The notes below the pieces were generated by a model, which worked only from the letters and a program-made list of their open reading frames with translations, did not search any database and was not told where the DNA came from. Below are positions 32,968-42,141 of a DNA stretch of 64,000 nucleotides, in pieces (position 1 is the first letter of the stretch; the number at the start of each line of letters is the position of its first letter). The translations under genes and the position numbers were made by a program. The stretch spans positions 7,103,001 to 7,167,000 of the forward strand of contig NZ_CP068985.1 of assembly GCF_019397265.1 (NCBI RefSeq), given 5' to 3'. The stretch is from Nonomuraea coxensis DSM 45129. Lineage in GTDB: Bacteria; Actinomycetota; Actinomycetes; Streptosporangiales; Streptosporangiaceae.

Positions 32968-34442
32968 GAGAACCCCCATCCCAGCTCGTCCAGCACCGAC
33001 CGCGGCACCTCGGCGCCGCGCGCGTCCGCGAGGGCGGCGTGGTCCTCCTCCCGCTGGTCGGGGAACCAGGGGCGGGGCGGTTCCGCCGGGTGCCCGGCGA
33101 GCACGGCCTCCCGCAGCCGCCGCACGAACCCGCCGAGCGAGGGCTCGCCCGGCGGCCCGAGGTGCCGGGGCGAGAACCCGACGAAGAGCTGGGAGCAGTT
33201 CATCACCCGGTCCAGGTGCTTGCGCTGCTTGCCGACGTCCGGGCTCACCCGGTGCCCGGCCAGCGCGCCGGCCAGGATCTCGGCCAGCAGCGTCACGCAC
33301 AGGCCCTTGTAGTCGCCGAACAGCGGGATGGAGCCGTCCCTGTCGAGCTCGCGGGGGTCGGTCGTGGCCGCGCCCGAGGCGTCCTGGAGCCAGCCGGGCG
33401 GCACGGGAACGCCCCGGTTCGCCGCGTCCCTGATCTTGCCTGCGGCGACGACGCCGGTGGCCAGGTCCACGCAGAACGGCTCGCCCTCCGCCGTGGGGGT
33501 GACCAGGCAGATCGCGTTGCTCCCCAGGGTCGGCCGGGCGGCGCCGGGAGCGGCGATCGACGGGCCCGAGGTGTTGAGCAGCAGGCCCGCCACCTGCCGC
33601 TCCTGGAAGGGGCGCCGGTAGGCCGCGAGCATCCCCACGTGGTTGTTGCCGTGCACGGCGACCGCCGCCAGCCCGTGCGTGGCGGCCCTGGAGGCGCACC
33701 ACTCGGCCGCCATCCCGGCCGCGACCTGGCCGATCCCGCCGTCGGCGTCGATCGCGGCGACGGCGGGCGTGACCTCGGTGAGCCGGGGTCTGGCCTCGGC
33801 CCTGATCCCGCCCTCCTTGATCCGCCTCAGGTAGGTGGGCAGCAGCGCGATGCCGTGCGAGCGGTGCCCGCGGCGTTCGGCGTCGACCAGCACCTCGCCC
33901 GCGGCCTCGGCGGCCTCGTGCCCGATGCCCGCGGCCAGCAGCGCCTCCACGGTACGGGCCTGGAGCTCGGCCAGCGGGACGCGGACCGGCTCGCCGGGCG
34001 CCCCGGCGGGCTCGACCTCGACGAACTGCCCGCCGTCCAGCCGCAGTGAGCGGTAGCGGCCCGGCACGCTCAGCCCCGACCAGGCGGATCCCGCCAGGAC
34101 GAGCACGCAGCCGGGATCGTCGGCGCACGGCAGGTCGGCCTCGCCGGCGGGACCCGGGCGGTCTCCCGCGTCCAGCACGGTGGTGGTCCGGCTGGGGCTC
34201 ACCCGGCCCAGCCGGCCGCTGCGCACCGGCCCCGCGCTGACGGTTCCGTACCGTGGCGGCATCCGGCCGTCCAGCAGGGCTGTCAGGCTCGTACGGGCCT
34301 CCAGGTCCAGCCCGGACAGCAGCACCTTCTCGCCCTCGCCCACCCGCAGGTCGGCGCCGCGCAGCAGGACGCGCTCGGCCCCTGGCGGGCCGACGGACAG
34401 CACGACGTCCCGCAGTTCCAGCGCGGACGCGGCGGCGCTCAC
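32964..34442 (-). CDS. Fusion of degenerate ABC-ATPase-like domain with Ldh-family dehydrogenase
   Basis: A 492-aa protein. Residues ~165-492 are an Ldh2/malate-sulfolactate dehydrogenase-type NAD(P)-dependent oxidoreductase (DAERRGHRSHGIALLP, DADGGIGQVA, GNNHVGMLAAYR, SQLFVGFSPR). Residues 1-160 look like a worn ABC ATPase: LELRDVVLSVG, VLLRGADLRVGEGEKVLLSG at the Walker A place with no GxGKST, then a short helical stretch and VLVLAGSAW..LRLDGGQFVEVEP like an ABC D-loop/H-loop end. The Walker lysine and signature motif are missing, so ATP hydrolysis is unlikely. Starts by GTGA overlap with the NRPS gene. The dehydrogenase probably oxidises a hydroxy acid or reduces a keto acid. Confidence 0.72.
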   Translation of the reverse strand: MSAAASALELRDVVLSVGPPGAERVLLRGADLRVGEGEKVLLSGLDLEARTSLTALLDGRMPPRYGTVSAGPVRSGRLGRVSPSRTTTVLDAGDRPGPAGEADLPCADDPGCVLVLAGSAWSGLSVPGRYRSLRLDGGQFVEVEPAGAPGEPVRVPLAELQARTVEALLAAGIGHEAAEAAGEVLVDAERRGHRSHGIALLPTYLRRIKEGGIRAEARPRLTEVTPAVAAIDADGGIGQVAAGMAAEWCASRAATHGLAAVAVHGNNHVGMLAAYRRPFQERQVAGLLLNTSGPSIAAPGAARPTLGSNAICLVTPTAEGEPFCVDLATGVVAAGKIRDAANRGVPVPPGWLQDASGAATTDPRELDRDGSIPLFGDYKGLCVTLLAEILAGALAGHRVSPDVGKQRKHLDRVMNCSQLFVGFSPRHLGPPGEPSLGGFVRRLREAVLAGHPAEPPRPWFPDQREEDHAALADARGAEVPRSVLDELGWGFS

Positions 34443-35968
34443 GCGCCCGCTCCCCGCGCGAGCAGGTCCAGCGTGCCGTGGACGAGGTCCTCGACGGTCC
34501 GCCTCGTGAAGTGGTCGCGGCTGTACTTGACGGCGAAGGCGAAACTGTCGCCGACCTGGTCGGCCTCCAGCATCAGCACGTACGGCTCGCGCTGCCGCGG
34601 CGAACGGCGCCCGCCCGCCGAGGTCGCCGAGGGCGCCAGCCAGTCGGCCTCCCTGGCGTTGATCGCGTTCATGCGGCTGCGGAAGTTCAGCCTGATGCCG
34701 CTGCCGGGCAGGTCCGCCAGGGCGGCGTGGCCGGCGAAGCGCAGCGCGTCGAAGCCGAAGCGCGCCTCGGGCACCCGGCCGAGCTCCGCCGCCGCGCGCT
34801 CCGGCCAGTCGCCGGGGCCCGCGCTGATCACCACGGGGTAGTTCGCCTGGAAGTAGCCGATGCCTGATTCGAGGCCGGGGCCGCCGGGGAGCCGGTCCCG
34901 GCCGTGATGGTAGGTGTCCACGCTGACCGCGGGCAGCCCGAACCTGTCCATGATCGTGTTGGCCGCGGCGGCGAGCACCAGCGACTCCAGGCTGAGACCG
35001 GCGGGCGCCTTCCGCTGGAGGGCGGCGGTGTCACCGGCGCCGAGCCGGCCGCTGACGAGGTCCATGCTGGGCAGCAGGCCGGGTCCGTCGTGCTCGGTGG
35101 GGACGCGGCGGACCTCGGACCAGTTCTGCCCGGCCCACGCCTTCAGGTCGGCGGCGGCCTCGGGCGAGGCGAGCCAGTCGGCCAGCGCGCGGGCGTGCCC
35201 GCGCGGCGTGCCGGGGTCGGCGGCCGGCTGCCCGCCGGTGAGGAGCGCCTCCAGGTCGTCGGCCACGAGTTCGACCGACAGGCCGTCCAGCGTCAGGTGG
35301 TGCAGGGCGATCTGGAGGAGGCGCTGCGCGGGCAGCCATCGGGCGGTCAGCACCCGGCCCTCGGCCGGCGCGTGCGTGCGCCAGCCGTCCGCGAGGGCCG
35401 CGGGAACCTTCTCGCCGGGCACGTCCACCTGCGTGAACAGGCCCGGGGGGACGTCGGGCAGCACCTCGGCGCTCGGCCGGTCGCCGAGCAGGTAGCGCGT
35501 GCGCAGGGCCTCGTGCCTGCGGACCAGCGCCACGACGGCGCTCTCCAGCAGGTCGCCGTCCACGCGGCGGCCGTCCGGGGTGCGCTCGGGCACGTCGAGG
35601 ATCCAGCCGAGGGAGAAGTGGCCGGGGTCGGTGAAGTCGTTGGCGATCCACCGCCGCTGCGCGGGCAGCAGTGGCACAGGACCGGCGCCGGGACCCGCGT
35701 CAGGACCGGCCGCCGCCGGCGTCGCCTCGATCCGCGACAGGATCCCGCCGAAGGTGCGCCCGCGCAGGATGTCCGCGGGGGCCGCGGTGAGGCCCGCCTG
35801 CCGCAGCCGGCTCAGCATCCGCACGGCCAGCAGGGAGTCACCGCCGGCGGCGAAGAAGTCCGCCTCCGGCCCGGCCGGGGCCGCGCCGAGCGCCGCCTGC
35901 CAGGCCGCGCCCAGCAGCTCCGCGACGGCGGCGGGAGAGGAGGGCGAGGTGGGGTCGAGGTTGGTCAT
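34439..35968 (-). CDS. NRPS didomain: carrier protein plus condensation/epimerisation-like domain
   Basis: A 509-aa protein. Residues ~15-85 are a peptidyl carrier with GGDSLLAVR (Ser45 for phosphopantetheine). From ~95 a condensation-superfamily domain has HHLTLDG (His224, Asp228). Later motifs, TYHHGRDR and GIGYFQANYPV, look more like epimerisation domains than chain-elongating condensation domains. No adenylation domain is present, so the carrier must be loaded in trans by the single A domain or accept a chain from the PKS. It starts in the MFS stop (ATGA). Confidence 0.8.
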   Translation of the reverse strand: MTNLDPTSPSSPAAVAELLGAAWQAALGAAPAGPEADFFAAGGDSLLAVRMLSRLRQAGLTAAPADILRGRTFGGILSRIEATPAAAGPDAGPGAGPVPLLPAQRRWIANDFTDPGHFSLGWILDVPERTPDGRRVDGDLLESAVVALVRRHEALRTRYLLGDRPSAEVLPDVPPGLFTQVDVPGEKVPAALADGWRTHAPAEGRVLTARWLPAQRLLQIALHHLTLDGLSVELVADDLEALLTGGQPAADPGTPRGHARALADWLASPEAAADLKAWAGQNWSEVRRVPTEHDGPGLLPSMDLVSGRLGAGDTAALQRKAPAGLSLESLVLAAAANTIMDRFGLPAVSVDTYHHGRDRLPGGPGLESGIGYFQANYPVVISAGPGDWPERAAAELGRVPEARFGFDALRFAGHAALADLPGSGIRLNFRSRMNAINAREADWLAPSATSAGGRRSPRQREPYVLMLEADQVGDSFAFAVKYSRDHFTRRTVEDLVHGTLDLLARGAGA

Positions 35969-37227
35969 GGTGTCGTGCTCACTTCCTTCGTAGCGGCCGG
36001 CTCCCCGGCGCCGCGCGCCAGCCAGGCGCTGGCCAGGCATCCCGCGCCCAGGACCGCGGCCAGGACGAACCACGCCAGGTCCGGCGCCTTGGTGATGAGG
36101 AGGATGACGAGCACCGGGCCGACCGCCTGGTGCGCGGAGAAGCTGACGTGGAACAGGGACAGGTACCGCCCGCGCAGGTGCTCGGGAGCGAGGTCGACCG
36201 AGACCGTCCACTCCCCGACCGCGCCGTACAGCTCGGCGGCGGTGTGCGCCAGCATGGCGACCACCAGCAGCACGACGACGAACGCCAGCGTGCCGCCGGC
36301 CATGGACGCCGCCCAGTAGCCGGCGGCGGCGACCGCGAAGGCCGCCGTGGCGCGCACGTAGACCGGCGGGGTGTCCGCGGCCCTGGCCACGCCCTTGGTG
36401 AGACGCACCTGCAGCAGCACGACGAGCGCGGTGTTCAGCGCGAACAGCACGCCGACCAGGCCGGGCGGGGCCGTGGTGTGCTGGTTCACCCAGAGGGGCA
36501 CGCCCACGTTCAGCGCGGTGACGTGCGTCATGACCAGCGTGTTCAGCACGGCCAGTGCCACGTAGCGCCGGTCGGCGAGCACGTCGCGGAACCCGTCGCG
36601 CCTGCCGGGCCCGGCCTGCGCGGCCGGGCGCGGCGACGGCCGCGTCACCGCGATGCGGGACACCAGCGCCGCCGCCACCAGGAAGGACAGGGCGTCACCG
36701 GCCAGCACGGCGTAGTAGCCGGAGTGCGCGTCGAGGGTCAGCAGGGCGGCGCTGGTCAGGCCGCCCAGGCCGAATCCGACGTTGCGGATCGAGCGCTGGA
36801 AGGCCATGAGCTTCACCCGCTGCTCCGCCGTGACCATGGAGGCCACCAGCGCCTGCTTGGCGGGACGCCCGCTGTGCTCGGCGATCTCGGCGACGATCGC
36901 CACCACGATGAACGAGACCCAGTCCTGGATCGCGAGGTAGCCGAGATACCCTGCCGCCGCGGTCAGGAAGCAGGCCACGACCATGGGTTTGGGGCCGTAG
37001 CGGTCGATGAGGGCGCCGCAGGCGGGGGCGCAGAGCGTGCCGGCCAGGGCCGCGAGGCCGAGGCCGATGCCCACGGACGCGGCGTCCAGCCCCACGACGG
37101 CGGTCAGGTAGATCACGGTGACCGGGATGCGCATGCCGGTGCCAACCGCGTCGATGACCGCCACCCACGCCCACCGCCTGGCGGCGGGGACGTCGGGCAG
37201 GCCGATCCAGTTCCTGGCCCATCTCAC
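35965..37227 (-). CDS. MFS transporter
   Basis: A 420-aa major-facilitator protein with about twelve hydrophobic segments and the loop motif DRYGPKPMVVACF between TM2 and TM3. It resembles drug-efflux members such as those that export the product of their own cluster. It is embedded in the biosynthetic operon with GTGA overlap upstream and ATGA overlap downstream, so export of the metabolite and self-protection are the likely roles. Confidence 0.85.
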   Translation of the reverse strand: MRWARNWIGLPDVPAARRWAWVAVIDAVGTGMRIPVTVIYLTAVVGLDAASVGIGLGLAALAGTLCAPACGALIDRYGPKPMVVACFLTAAAGYLGYLAIQDWVSFIVVAIVAEIAEHSGRPAKQALVASMVTAEQRVKLMAFQRSIRNVGFGLGGLTSAALLTLDAHSGYYAVLAGDALSFLVAAALVSRIAVTRPSPRPAAQAGPGRRDGFRDVLADRRYVALAVLNTLVMTHVTALNVGVPLWVNQHTTAPPGLVGVLFALNTALVVLLQVRLTKGVARAADTPPVYVRATAAFAVAAAGYWAASMAGGTLAFVVVLLVVAMLAHTAAELYGAVGEWTVSVDLAPEHLRGRYLSLFHVSFSAHQAVGPVLVILLITKAPDLAWFVLAAVLGAGCLASAWLARGAGEPAATKEVSTTP

Positions 37228-37652
37228 GACGCGGACGCCTGTTCAGGAGTGAGGAACTCCAGCCGGTTGCCGTGGCAGTCGAAGGCGTACAGCCGGCGGT
37301 GGCCGGGGAAGTTGCCGTCCCAGGTGACCTCGACGCCGCGGTCGGTGAGACGCTGGGCGAGCGCGTCGAGGTCGGCCACGAGGATGCCGGGGTGGGCCTT
37401 GCGGGCGGGACGGAAGTCCTCCTCGACGCCCAGGTGGATCTCCAGGGCGTCGGAGCGCACCCACAGGCCGCCGCGGGCGGCCAGGACGGGCGGCTTCTGG
37501 ATCTCGGTCATGCCGAGCACGTCCACGTAGAAACGGCGGCACACCTCCTCCTCGCCCGGGGGCAGCGCGAGCTGCACGTGGTGCAGCCCGAGGCCGAAGG
37601 CGGAGGTGGCGTCGGTGGTCTCGTACGGCTGGACCGGACGGCGATCGTTCAT
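37224..37652 (-). CDS. VOC-family protein of the biosynthetic operon
   Basis: A 142-aa vicinal-oxygen-chelate protein (GLHHVQLALPPGEEEVCRRF at the start, FDCHGNRLEFL at the end). The His and Glu at these ends are the usual metal-ligand positions. ATG at 37652 has GAAAGG ten bases upstream; ATG at 37661 is the alternative and would overlap the sulfotransferase stop. It could be a resistance protein of the bleomycin-binding type or a small dioxygenase. Confidence 0.8.
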   Translation of the reverse strand: MNDRRPVQPYETTDATSAFGLGLHHVQLALPPGEEEVCRRFYVDVLGMTEIQKPPVLAARGGLWVRSDALEIHLGVEEDFRPARKAHPGILVADLDALAQRLTDRGVEVTWDGNFPGHRRLYAFDCHGNRLEFLTPEQASAS

Positions 37653-37657
37653 GTCGT

Positions 37658-38428
37658 TCATGCCTTTCGTTGGTCGAGGAGCTCCTGCCAGAGGCGCTCG
37701 ACGTGCGCCGGCAGGGCGTGGGGCGGCTCGGCGGGCGGGCGCCCGTCGAGCAGCCCCGCGTAGGGGGCGAGGTCGAGGCCGGTCGCCTGTGACAGCCGCC
37801 GGAGGTCCTCGCCGGCGCACAGCCGCCCGTACTCGACGACCGTGCGGTGGGGGTGATCATGTCGCAGCCATGGTTCGTGCCAGGCCGCCCACTTGTCCAG
37901 CGCCGCCTCCCAGCCGCCGGGACGCCAGGGCCGGTCGCCGGACCAGCGCAGTGTCGAGGCCGCCACGTCCGCCGGATGGCGCACCAGCAGCACCCAGTGC
38001 GCGTCCGGCACGGTCTCGGCGAGCCGGTCGAGCTCCAGCAGGTACTCGTTGTACTTCTCGCCGTAGCGGGTCGCGTCCGCGTAGGCCCGGCGTACCAGGT
38101 CACGCCGCAGCGTGAGCGCGTCGCCCGCGGCTCCCGCGGCCACCTCGGCCGCCGCGGCCCGCAGCACGTCCTCCACGGTGGCCAGCCACCGCTCGCCGCC
38201 GCGTCCGTACGGCGGCCTGCGCCGCAGGGCGTGCAGCATCTCGTCCACCCGCAGGTGCCGGCCGCGCACGTCGGCCTCGGTGCACCAGCGGTGCAGCACG
38301 TAGGGCAGCTTGCCGTTGATGGTGAACAGGCCGCCCACGGCGTCGAACGCGGCCTCCAGCAGGGAGGCCAGGGCGGTGGTGCCCGAGCGCTGGGCGCCGA
38401 GCAGGAGGAGCGGCGCCGGCCCGGTCAC
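37658..38428 (-). CDS. PAPS-dependent sulfotransferase
   Basis: A 256-aa sulfotransferase-family protein. The 5'-phosphosulfate loop LLLLGAQRSGTTALASLLE lies at residues ~6-24, and the 3'-phosphate region LLVRHPADVAAST at ~143-155. GTG at 38428 overlaps the preceding stop (GTGA). It predicts a sulfated product or intermediate, which is unusual for a small NRPS/PKS cluster, although some family members have lost activity. Confidence 0.82.
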   Translation of the reverse strand: MTGPAPLLLLGAQRSGTTALASLLEAAFDAVGGLFTINGKLPYVLHRWCTEADVRGRHLRVDEMLHALRRRPPYGRGGERWLATVEDVLRAAAAEVAAGAAGDALTLRRDLVRRAYADATRYGEKYNEYLLELDRLAETVPDAHWVLLVRHPADVAASTLRWSGDRPWRPGGWEAALDKWAAWHEPWLRHDHPHRTVVEYGRLCAGEDLRRLSQATGLDLAPYAGLLDGRPPAEPPHALPAHVERLWQELLDQRKA

Positions 38429-39288
38429 GGCTCCGCGCCCGCGGGGGCCAGCTCGTCCACCCAGTCGCGCAGCCGCCGCATGCACTCCACGCCGGCCGGG
38501 TGGCCGCCCCGCGAGAACGCCTCGCCCCAGGGCTCGTCGCGCTCGGTGGCCGTGAGCGCGCGCCCGATCCTCCAGTGGGTCTCCAGGCTGACGAACCCGC
38601 CGTAGCCGTCCTCGGCCAGCCGCCGCAGGATGGCGGGCCAGTCGAGGTCGCCGTCGCCGAGCCGGACGTAGCCGCGGGTGCCGTCGGGGTCCTTGACGTG
38701 CACGTGCCGGATGCGCTCGCGTCCTGCCTCGTAGTCGGCGGGGAAGGGCTCGGGGTCCCAGCCGCTGAAGACGCTGTTGCCCGGGTCCCACAGGATGCCG
38801 AGGTCGTCGCGGCCCAGCTCGTCGAGGAACGTCGCCAGGTGGCGCAGGGTCGGGGTGTTGGTCCTGGTGCCGTTCTCGACGACGAGCGGGACCGGCAGGT
38901 CCAGGCCGTCCAGCACCTGGGCGGTCAGGCGCGCGGCCCGTACGGGGTCGGGGTCGCCGTCGCGGTAGAAGCTGAAGATCCGTACGTGGGGCGCGCCGAG
39001 CAGGGCGGCCTGCCGGCAGCCGTCCGCGAGCAGGTCGGCGGCGGCCTGGAGGTCGGCGTCGGTGACGGGCAGCGCGGTCTTGAGCGCGGGCGGCGCGAAA
39101 CCGGCGTTGGCCAGGCCGTGCTCGTCCAGGACCGCGCGGGCCGCGCCGAGCTGGGCGTCGCTCAGCAGGTGGGGCGGGGTGCCGTCCATGGACCTGATCT
39201 CGACGGCGTCGAACCGCAGCTCGGCGGCGGTCCTCGCGACCGTACGGCAGTCCTGGGCGAGCTCGTCGCCGATCACGGCGAGTCTCAT
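38425..39288 (-). CDS. Sugar-phosphate isomerase/epimerase-like TIM barrel (1)
   Basis: A 287-aa AP-endonuclease-2-type barrel: LRFDAVEIRSMDG at the start, VVENGTRTNTPTL, WDPGNSVFSG, HVHVKDPDGTRGY and FVSLETHW supply the usual metal-binding Glu, Asp, His and Glu. The family includes inosose dehydratase (IolE) and xylose isomerase-like enzymes. ATGA overlap with the next TIM-barrel gene places it in a carbohydrate or cyclitol subset of the cluster. Confidence 0.82.
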   Translation of the reverse strand: MRLAVIGDELAQDCRTVARTAAELRFDAVEIRSMDGTPPHLLSDAQLGAARAVLDEHGLANAGFAPPALKTALPVTDADLQAAADLLADGCRQAALLGAPHVRIFSFYRDGDPDPVRAARLTAQVLDGLDLPVPLVVENGTRTNTPTLRHLATFLDELGRDDLGILWDPGNSVFSGWDPEPFPADYEAGRERIRHVHVKDPDGTRGYVRLGDGDLDWPAILRRLAEDGYGGFVSLETHWRIGRALTATERDEPWGEAFSRGGHPAGVECMRRLRDWVDELAPAGAEP

Positions 39289-39950
39289 GTGTTCTCCTTC
39301 AGCAGCGTGGCGAGCAGGACGAGGTCGGCGCCCGGGTTCCCGGCCCGGGACTCGACCGTGACGCACCTCAGCGAGGTCCGTTCCATGACGGCCAGGACGG
39401 GTTCGAGGTCGCGTGGTTCCAGCGGGCGGTGCCGCGTCCCCTGCGGGGTGCGGTGGAAGCCCTTGACCTGGGCCGCGCGGACGTGCGGGGCGAGCGCGGC
39501 GAGCCGGTGCCGGTCGGCGCCGCCGATCTCGGCCAGACCGAGGACGTCCAGCACGAGGCCCACGCCCGTGCGTTCGGCGAGGTCGATCAGCGTGGTGACG
39601 TCCGGGCCGCCGGCGTGCGTCTCCACCCACAGCTCGCGCCCGGCGGCCTGCTCGGCGACCAGCCCGGGGTCGGGCCGTTCGACGCAGAAGACCTTGACCG
39701 GCCACGCCGGCGGCGCTTCGGCGAGCTCCGCCGCGGGGTCGCCGAGCCGGGCTCCGACGCCCGTGAAGAACACCTCGGCGCCGGCGGCGGCGATCGCGCG
39801 GAGGCCCCGCTCGACGCCGTCGCGCTCCCAGGCGTGACCCTTGCCGATGCGCAGGTCCAGGCCGCTGCCGCCGTGCCCGAGAACGGCGGCGGCGAGGTCG
39901 GCGGCGGTGGCGTGCGGCAAGGAGCCCGAGCTGAGCCCTAGGGGGGTCAT
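39285..39950 (-). CDS. Isomerase-like TIM barrel (2), short
   Basis: A 221-aa protein related to the same AP-endonuclease-2/sugar isomerase superfamily but shorter and more diverged. It opens with MTPLGLSSGSLPHATAADL and shows VETHAGGPD, LVLDVLGLAEIG, AAQVKGFHR and CVTVESRAG at the expected strand ends. Some metal ligands are replaced, so it may be a partner subunit or a lyase rather than a true isomerase. Coupled by ATGA at both ends. Confidence 0.7.
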   Translation of the reverse strand: MTPLGLSSGSLPHATAADLAAAVLGHGGSGLDLRIGKGHAWERDGVERGLRAIAAAGAEVFFTGVGARLGDPAAELAEAPPAWPVKVFCVERPDPGLVAEQAAGRELWVETHAGGPDVTTLIDLAERTGVGLVLDVLGLAEIGGADRHRLAALAPHVRAAQVKGFHRTPQGTRHRPLEPRDLEPVLAVMERTSLRCVTVESRAGNPGADLVLLATLLKENT

Positions 39951-40894
39951 CGGGCCTCCCCGCGCAGGAGGCCGTCGAGGATCGCCATGACGGGGCGGGC
40001 GCGTCCCAGCGCGGCCAGCTCCAGTGGCGCGCGGCCCGCCGCGGCGCGGGCCAGCTCGGCGTAGACCTCGGCGCGCAGCCGCTCGGCGGGCCTGGCCTCG
40101 CCGCTGACGGGCGTGCCCGCCAGCTCGCCGGTGACCGCGCCGGACCGCACCTCCACCCAGGCGTCCGCGCCGAGCACCGTGAGCCGTTCGACCCGGGCGG
40201 GCGAGCGGCTGGTGACCGCCACCGACAGCCGGGCGCCGGAGGCGAACAGGACGTGCCCGCACAGCTGCGCGTCGATGCCCGGGGCGGCGTCGGCCCTGGC
40301 CAGCGGCGTCACCGACACCGGGGCGCCGAGGAGCTGGCAGGCCAGGTCGAGGTAGTGCACGCCCAGGTGCGCGGTGACGCCGCCGAGCGCGTCGCGCGGG
40401 TCGGAACGCCAGCCCGCCTGCCGGTAGTGCGCGTCGGGCCGGGCACGGGAGACGGTGAGCGTCGCCACCGCCCCCGCGAACCGCTGCGGCGGCAGCCGCC
40501 GCAGCGGCTCGGGCAGCGCGAACCGGTGCTGGAACATCACCCCGGCGAGCACGTCGCCCGCCGCCGTGCGCGCGAGCAGCCGGTCGAGCTCGGCCGCGCT
40601 GCGGGCCGGCGGCTTCTCCAGCAGCAGGTGCCGGCCCGCGGCCACCGCGCGCTCCGCGGTCTCCGCCCGCGCGCCCGGCGGCAGGCACAGCGCCAGCGCG
40701 CGGACGCGCTCGTCGGCCAGCGCCTCCTCCAGGCCGCGCACCGGCAGCCCGGCGTCCCTGGCCGCCGCGGCGGCGCGCGGATCGGCGTCCACCACGGCGG
40801 CCACGTACGCCTCCGGCGTGTCGGCCAGCGCCTGCGCGTGCTGACGGCCGGCGTTGCCGTAGCCGACGACCGCGACGCCCATCGCCCCGCTCAC
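39947..40894 (-). CDS. Gfo/Idh/MocA-family oxidoreductase
   Basis: A 315-aa NAD(P)-dependent dehydrogenase. The Rossmann motif VGYGNAGRQHAQAL lies at residues ~8-21, the EKPPARS motif near 90-96 and HLGVHYLDL near 175. Members oxidise inositols or sugars. GTG at 40894 overlaps the ATP-grasp stop; ATG at 40882 is an alternative. With the two TIM barrels it forms an inositol- or sugar-modifying set (compare IolG with IolE) inside the NRPS/PKS operon. Confidence 0.85.
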   Translation of the reverse strand: MSGAMGVAVVGYGNAGRQHAQALADTPEAYVAAVVDADPRAAAAARDAGLPVRGLEEALADERVRALALCLPPGARAETAERAVAAGRHLLLEKPPARSAAELDRLLARTAAGDVLAGVMFQHRFALPEPLRRLPPQRFAGAVATLTVSRARPDAHYRQAGWRSDPRDALGGVTAHLGVHYLDLACQLLGAPVSVTPLARADAAPGIDAQLCGHVLFASGARLSVAVTSRSPARVERLTVLGADAWVEVRSGAVTGELAGTPVSGEARPAERLRAEVYAELARAAAGRAPLELAALGRARPVMAILDGLLRGEAR

Positions 40895-42141
40895 GTCGCC
40901 TTCCTCTCCCCGGCCCGCAGCTCGTGGCCGGTCCGCGTGACGGCTCCCGCCGGCGTGTCGAACGTGAAGCGGATCCGCGACAGGCCGCGCTCCAGGACGT
41001 CGAGCATCTCCCCGTGCGTCGGCGCGTGGCCCACGGTCAGGTCCAGGTAGACGGCCGTGCCGTCGGGCGGCAGGGCGGTGCCCGGCCGCACGAGCCGGCG
41101 GGAGGCGGTGATCCCGGGGGTGCGGGTGAGCTCCCCGGCGCCCTCGACCGCGGCCAGCCGGGTGGCCTGCGGCAACGGGCGGCTGTAGTGCTGGAAGTAC
41201 ACGCCGCCGCGCGGCCTCATGGACACGTCGGCCTCCTGGCCGAGCGCGAGCCGTCCGGCCGCCTCGATGAGGTCGAGGCCGCCTGCCCGCTGGTAGAGCT
41301 CGTTGACGAACCCGCCGATGCGCCCGTTGACCTCGATGATCCTGGGGCCCTGCGGGGTGAGCTTGATCTCGGTGTGCGTGATGCCGTGCCGCACTCCGAG
41401 GGCCTTCAGCGCCCGCCCGGTCAGCTCGGTCACCTCGGCGCGCAGGGCCTCGTCCAGGGTGTCGGGGAAGAACTGCCCGTTCTCCCTGAACGGCGGCAGC
41501 AGCGGCAGCTTGCCCGTGACGCCGATGGTGCGGACGTCGTCGCCCACGCAGGCGCTCTCGACCGAGACGTAGTCCCCGTACGGCTCGCACGGCGTGCCGA
41601 GGAGACGTTCTTCGACGACGAGCGCCTCCTCGGCGGCGGGACCGGCGGGGTCGAGCAGCCGCCGGGCCAGCGTCCTGCCCTCCTCCGCCGTACGGACCAG
41701 GTACGTGTTGCGGCTGCCCTCGCCCTTCACCGGTTTGAGCACGGCGGGCAGGGCCAGGTCCACGGGCCACTCCTCCGCGTCGCGCAGCAGGTGGCAGGCG
41801 GGGGTCTCGATCCCGTGGCCGCGCAGGACGCTCCGCTGCAGGCTCTTGTCGGTGAGGCGTTCGACGGTCTCGGGGGTGTGGAAGGGCAGTCCGGCCGCGG
41901 CGGCGAGGCGGGCGGCGGCGGGCAGCTCGCGTTCGCCGAAGGCCACGACGCCGTCCAACCGGCCGGCCGAGGCGGCCTCGTCGAGCGGCACCACGATGCC
42001 CTCGCCCTGGAGCAGGCTCGCGTACGAGAGGGCCCTGGGAGGCAGGATGAAGATCAGCTCGGGGCCGAAGCCCAGCCCCGTCAGCAGGTCGCCCAGGGTC
42101 ACCGCCCCCGGGCCGAACACGATCGCGAGCCTGGCGGTCAT
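40891..42141 (-). CDS. ATP-grasp ligase
   Basis: A 416-aa ATP-grasp enzyme: N-terminal alpha/beta domain (LAIVFGPGAVTLGDLL), ATP-binding LPAVLKPVKGEGSRNTYLV near residue ~130-150, and metal-binding IKLTPQGPRIIEVNGRIGG near 280. Such proteins form amide bonds between a carboxylate and an amine, as in L-amino-acid ligases, giving the operon a second, NRPS-independent way of making a peptide-like bond. ATGA overlap with the PKS gene. Confidence 0.85.
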   Translation of the reverse strand: MTARLAIVFGPGAVTLGDLLTGLGFGPELIFILPPRALSYASLLQGEGIVVPLDEAASAGRLDGVVAFGERELPAAARLAAAAGLPFHTPETVERLTDKSLQRSVLRGHGIETPACHLLRDAEEWPVDLALPAVLKPVKGEGSRNTYLVRTAEEGRTLARRLLDPAGPAAEEALVVEERLLGTPCEPYGDYVSVESACVGDDVRTIGVTGKLPLLPPFRENGQFFPDTLDEALRAEVTELTGRALKALGVRHGITHTEIKLTPQGPRIIEVNGRIGGFVNELYQRAGGLDLIEAAGRLALGQEADVSMRPRGGVYFQHYSRPLPQATRLAAVEGAGELTRTPGITASRRLVRPGTALPPDGTAVYLDLTVGHAPTHGEMLDVLERGLSRIRFTFDTPAGAVTRTGHELRAGERKAT

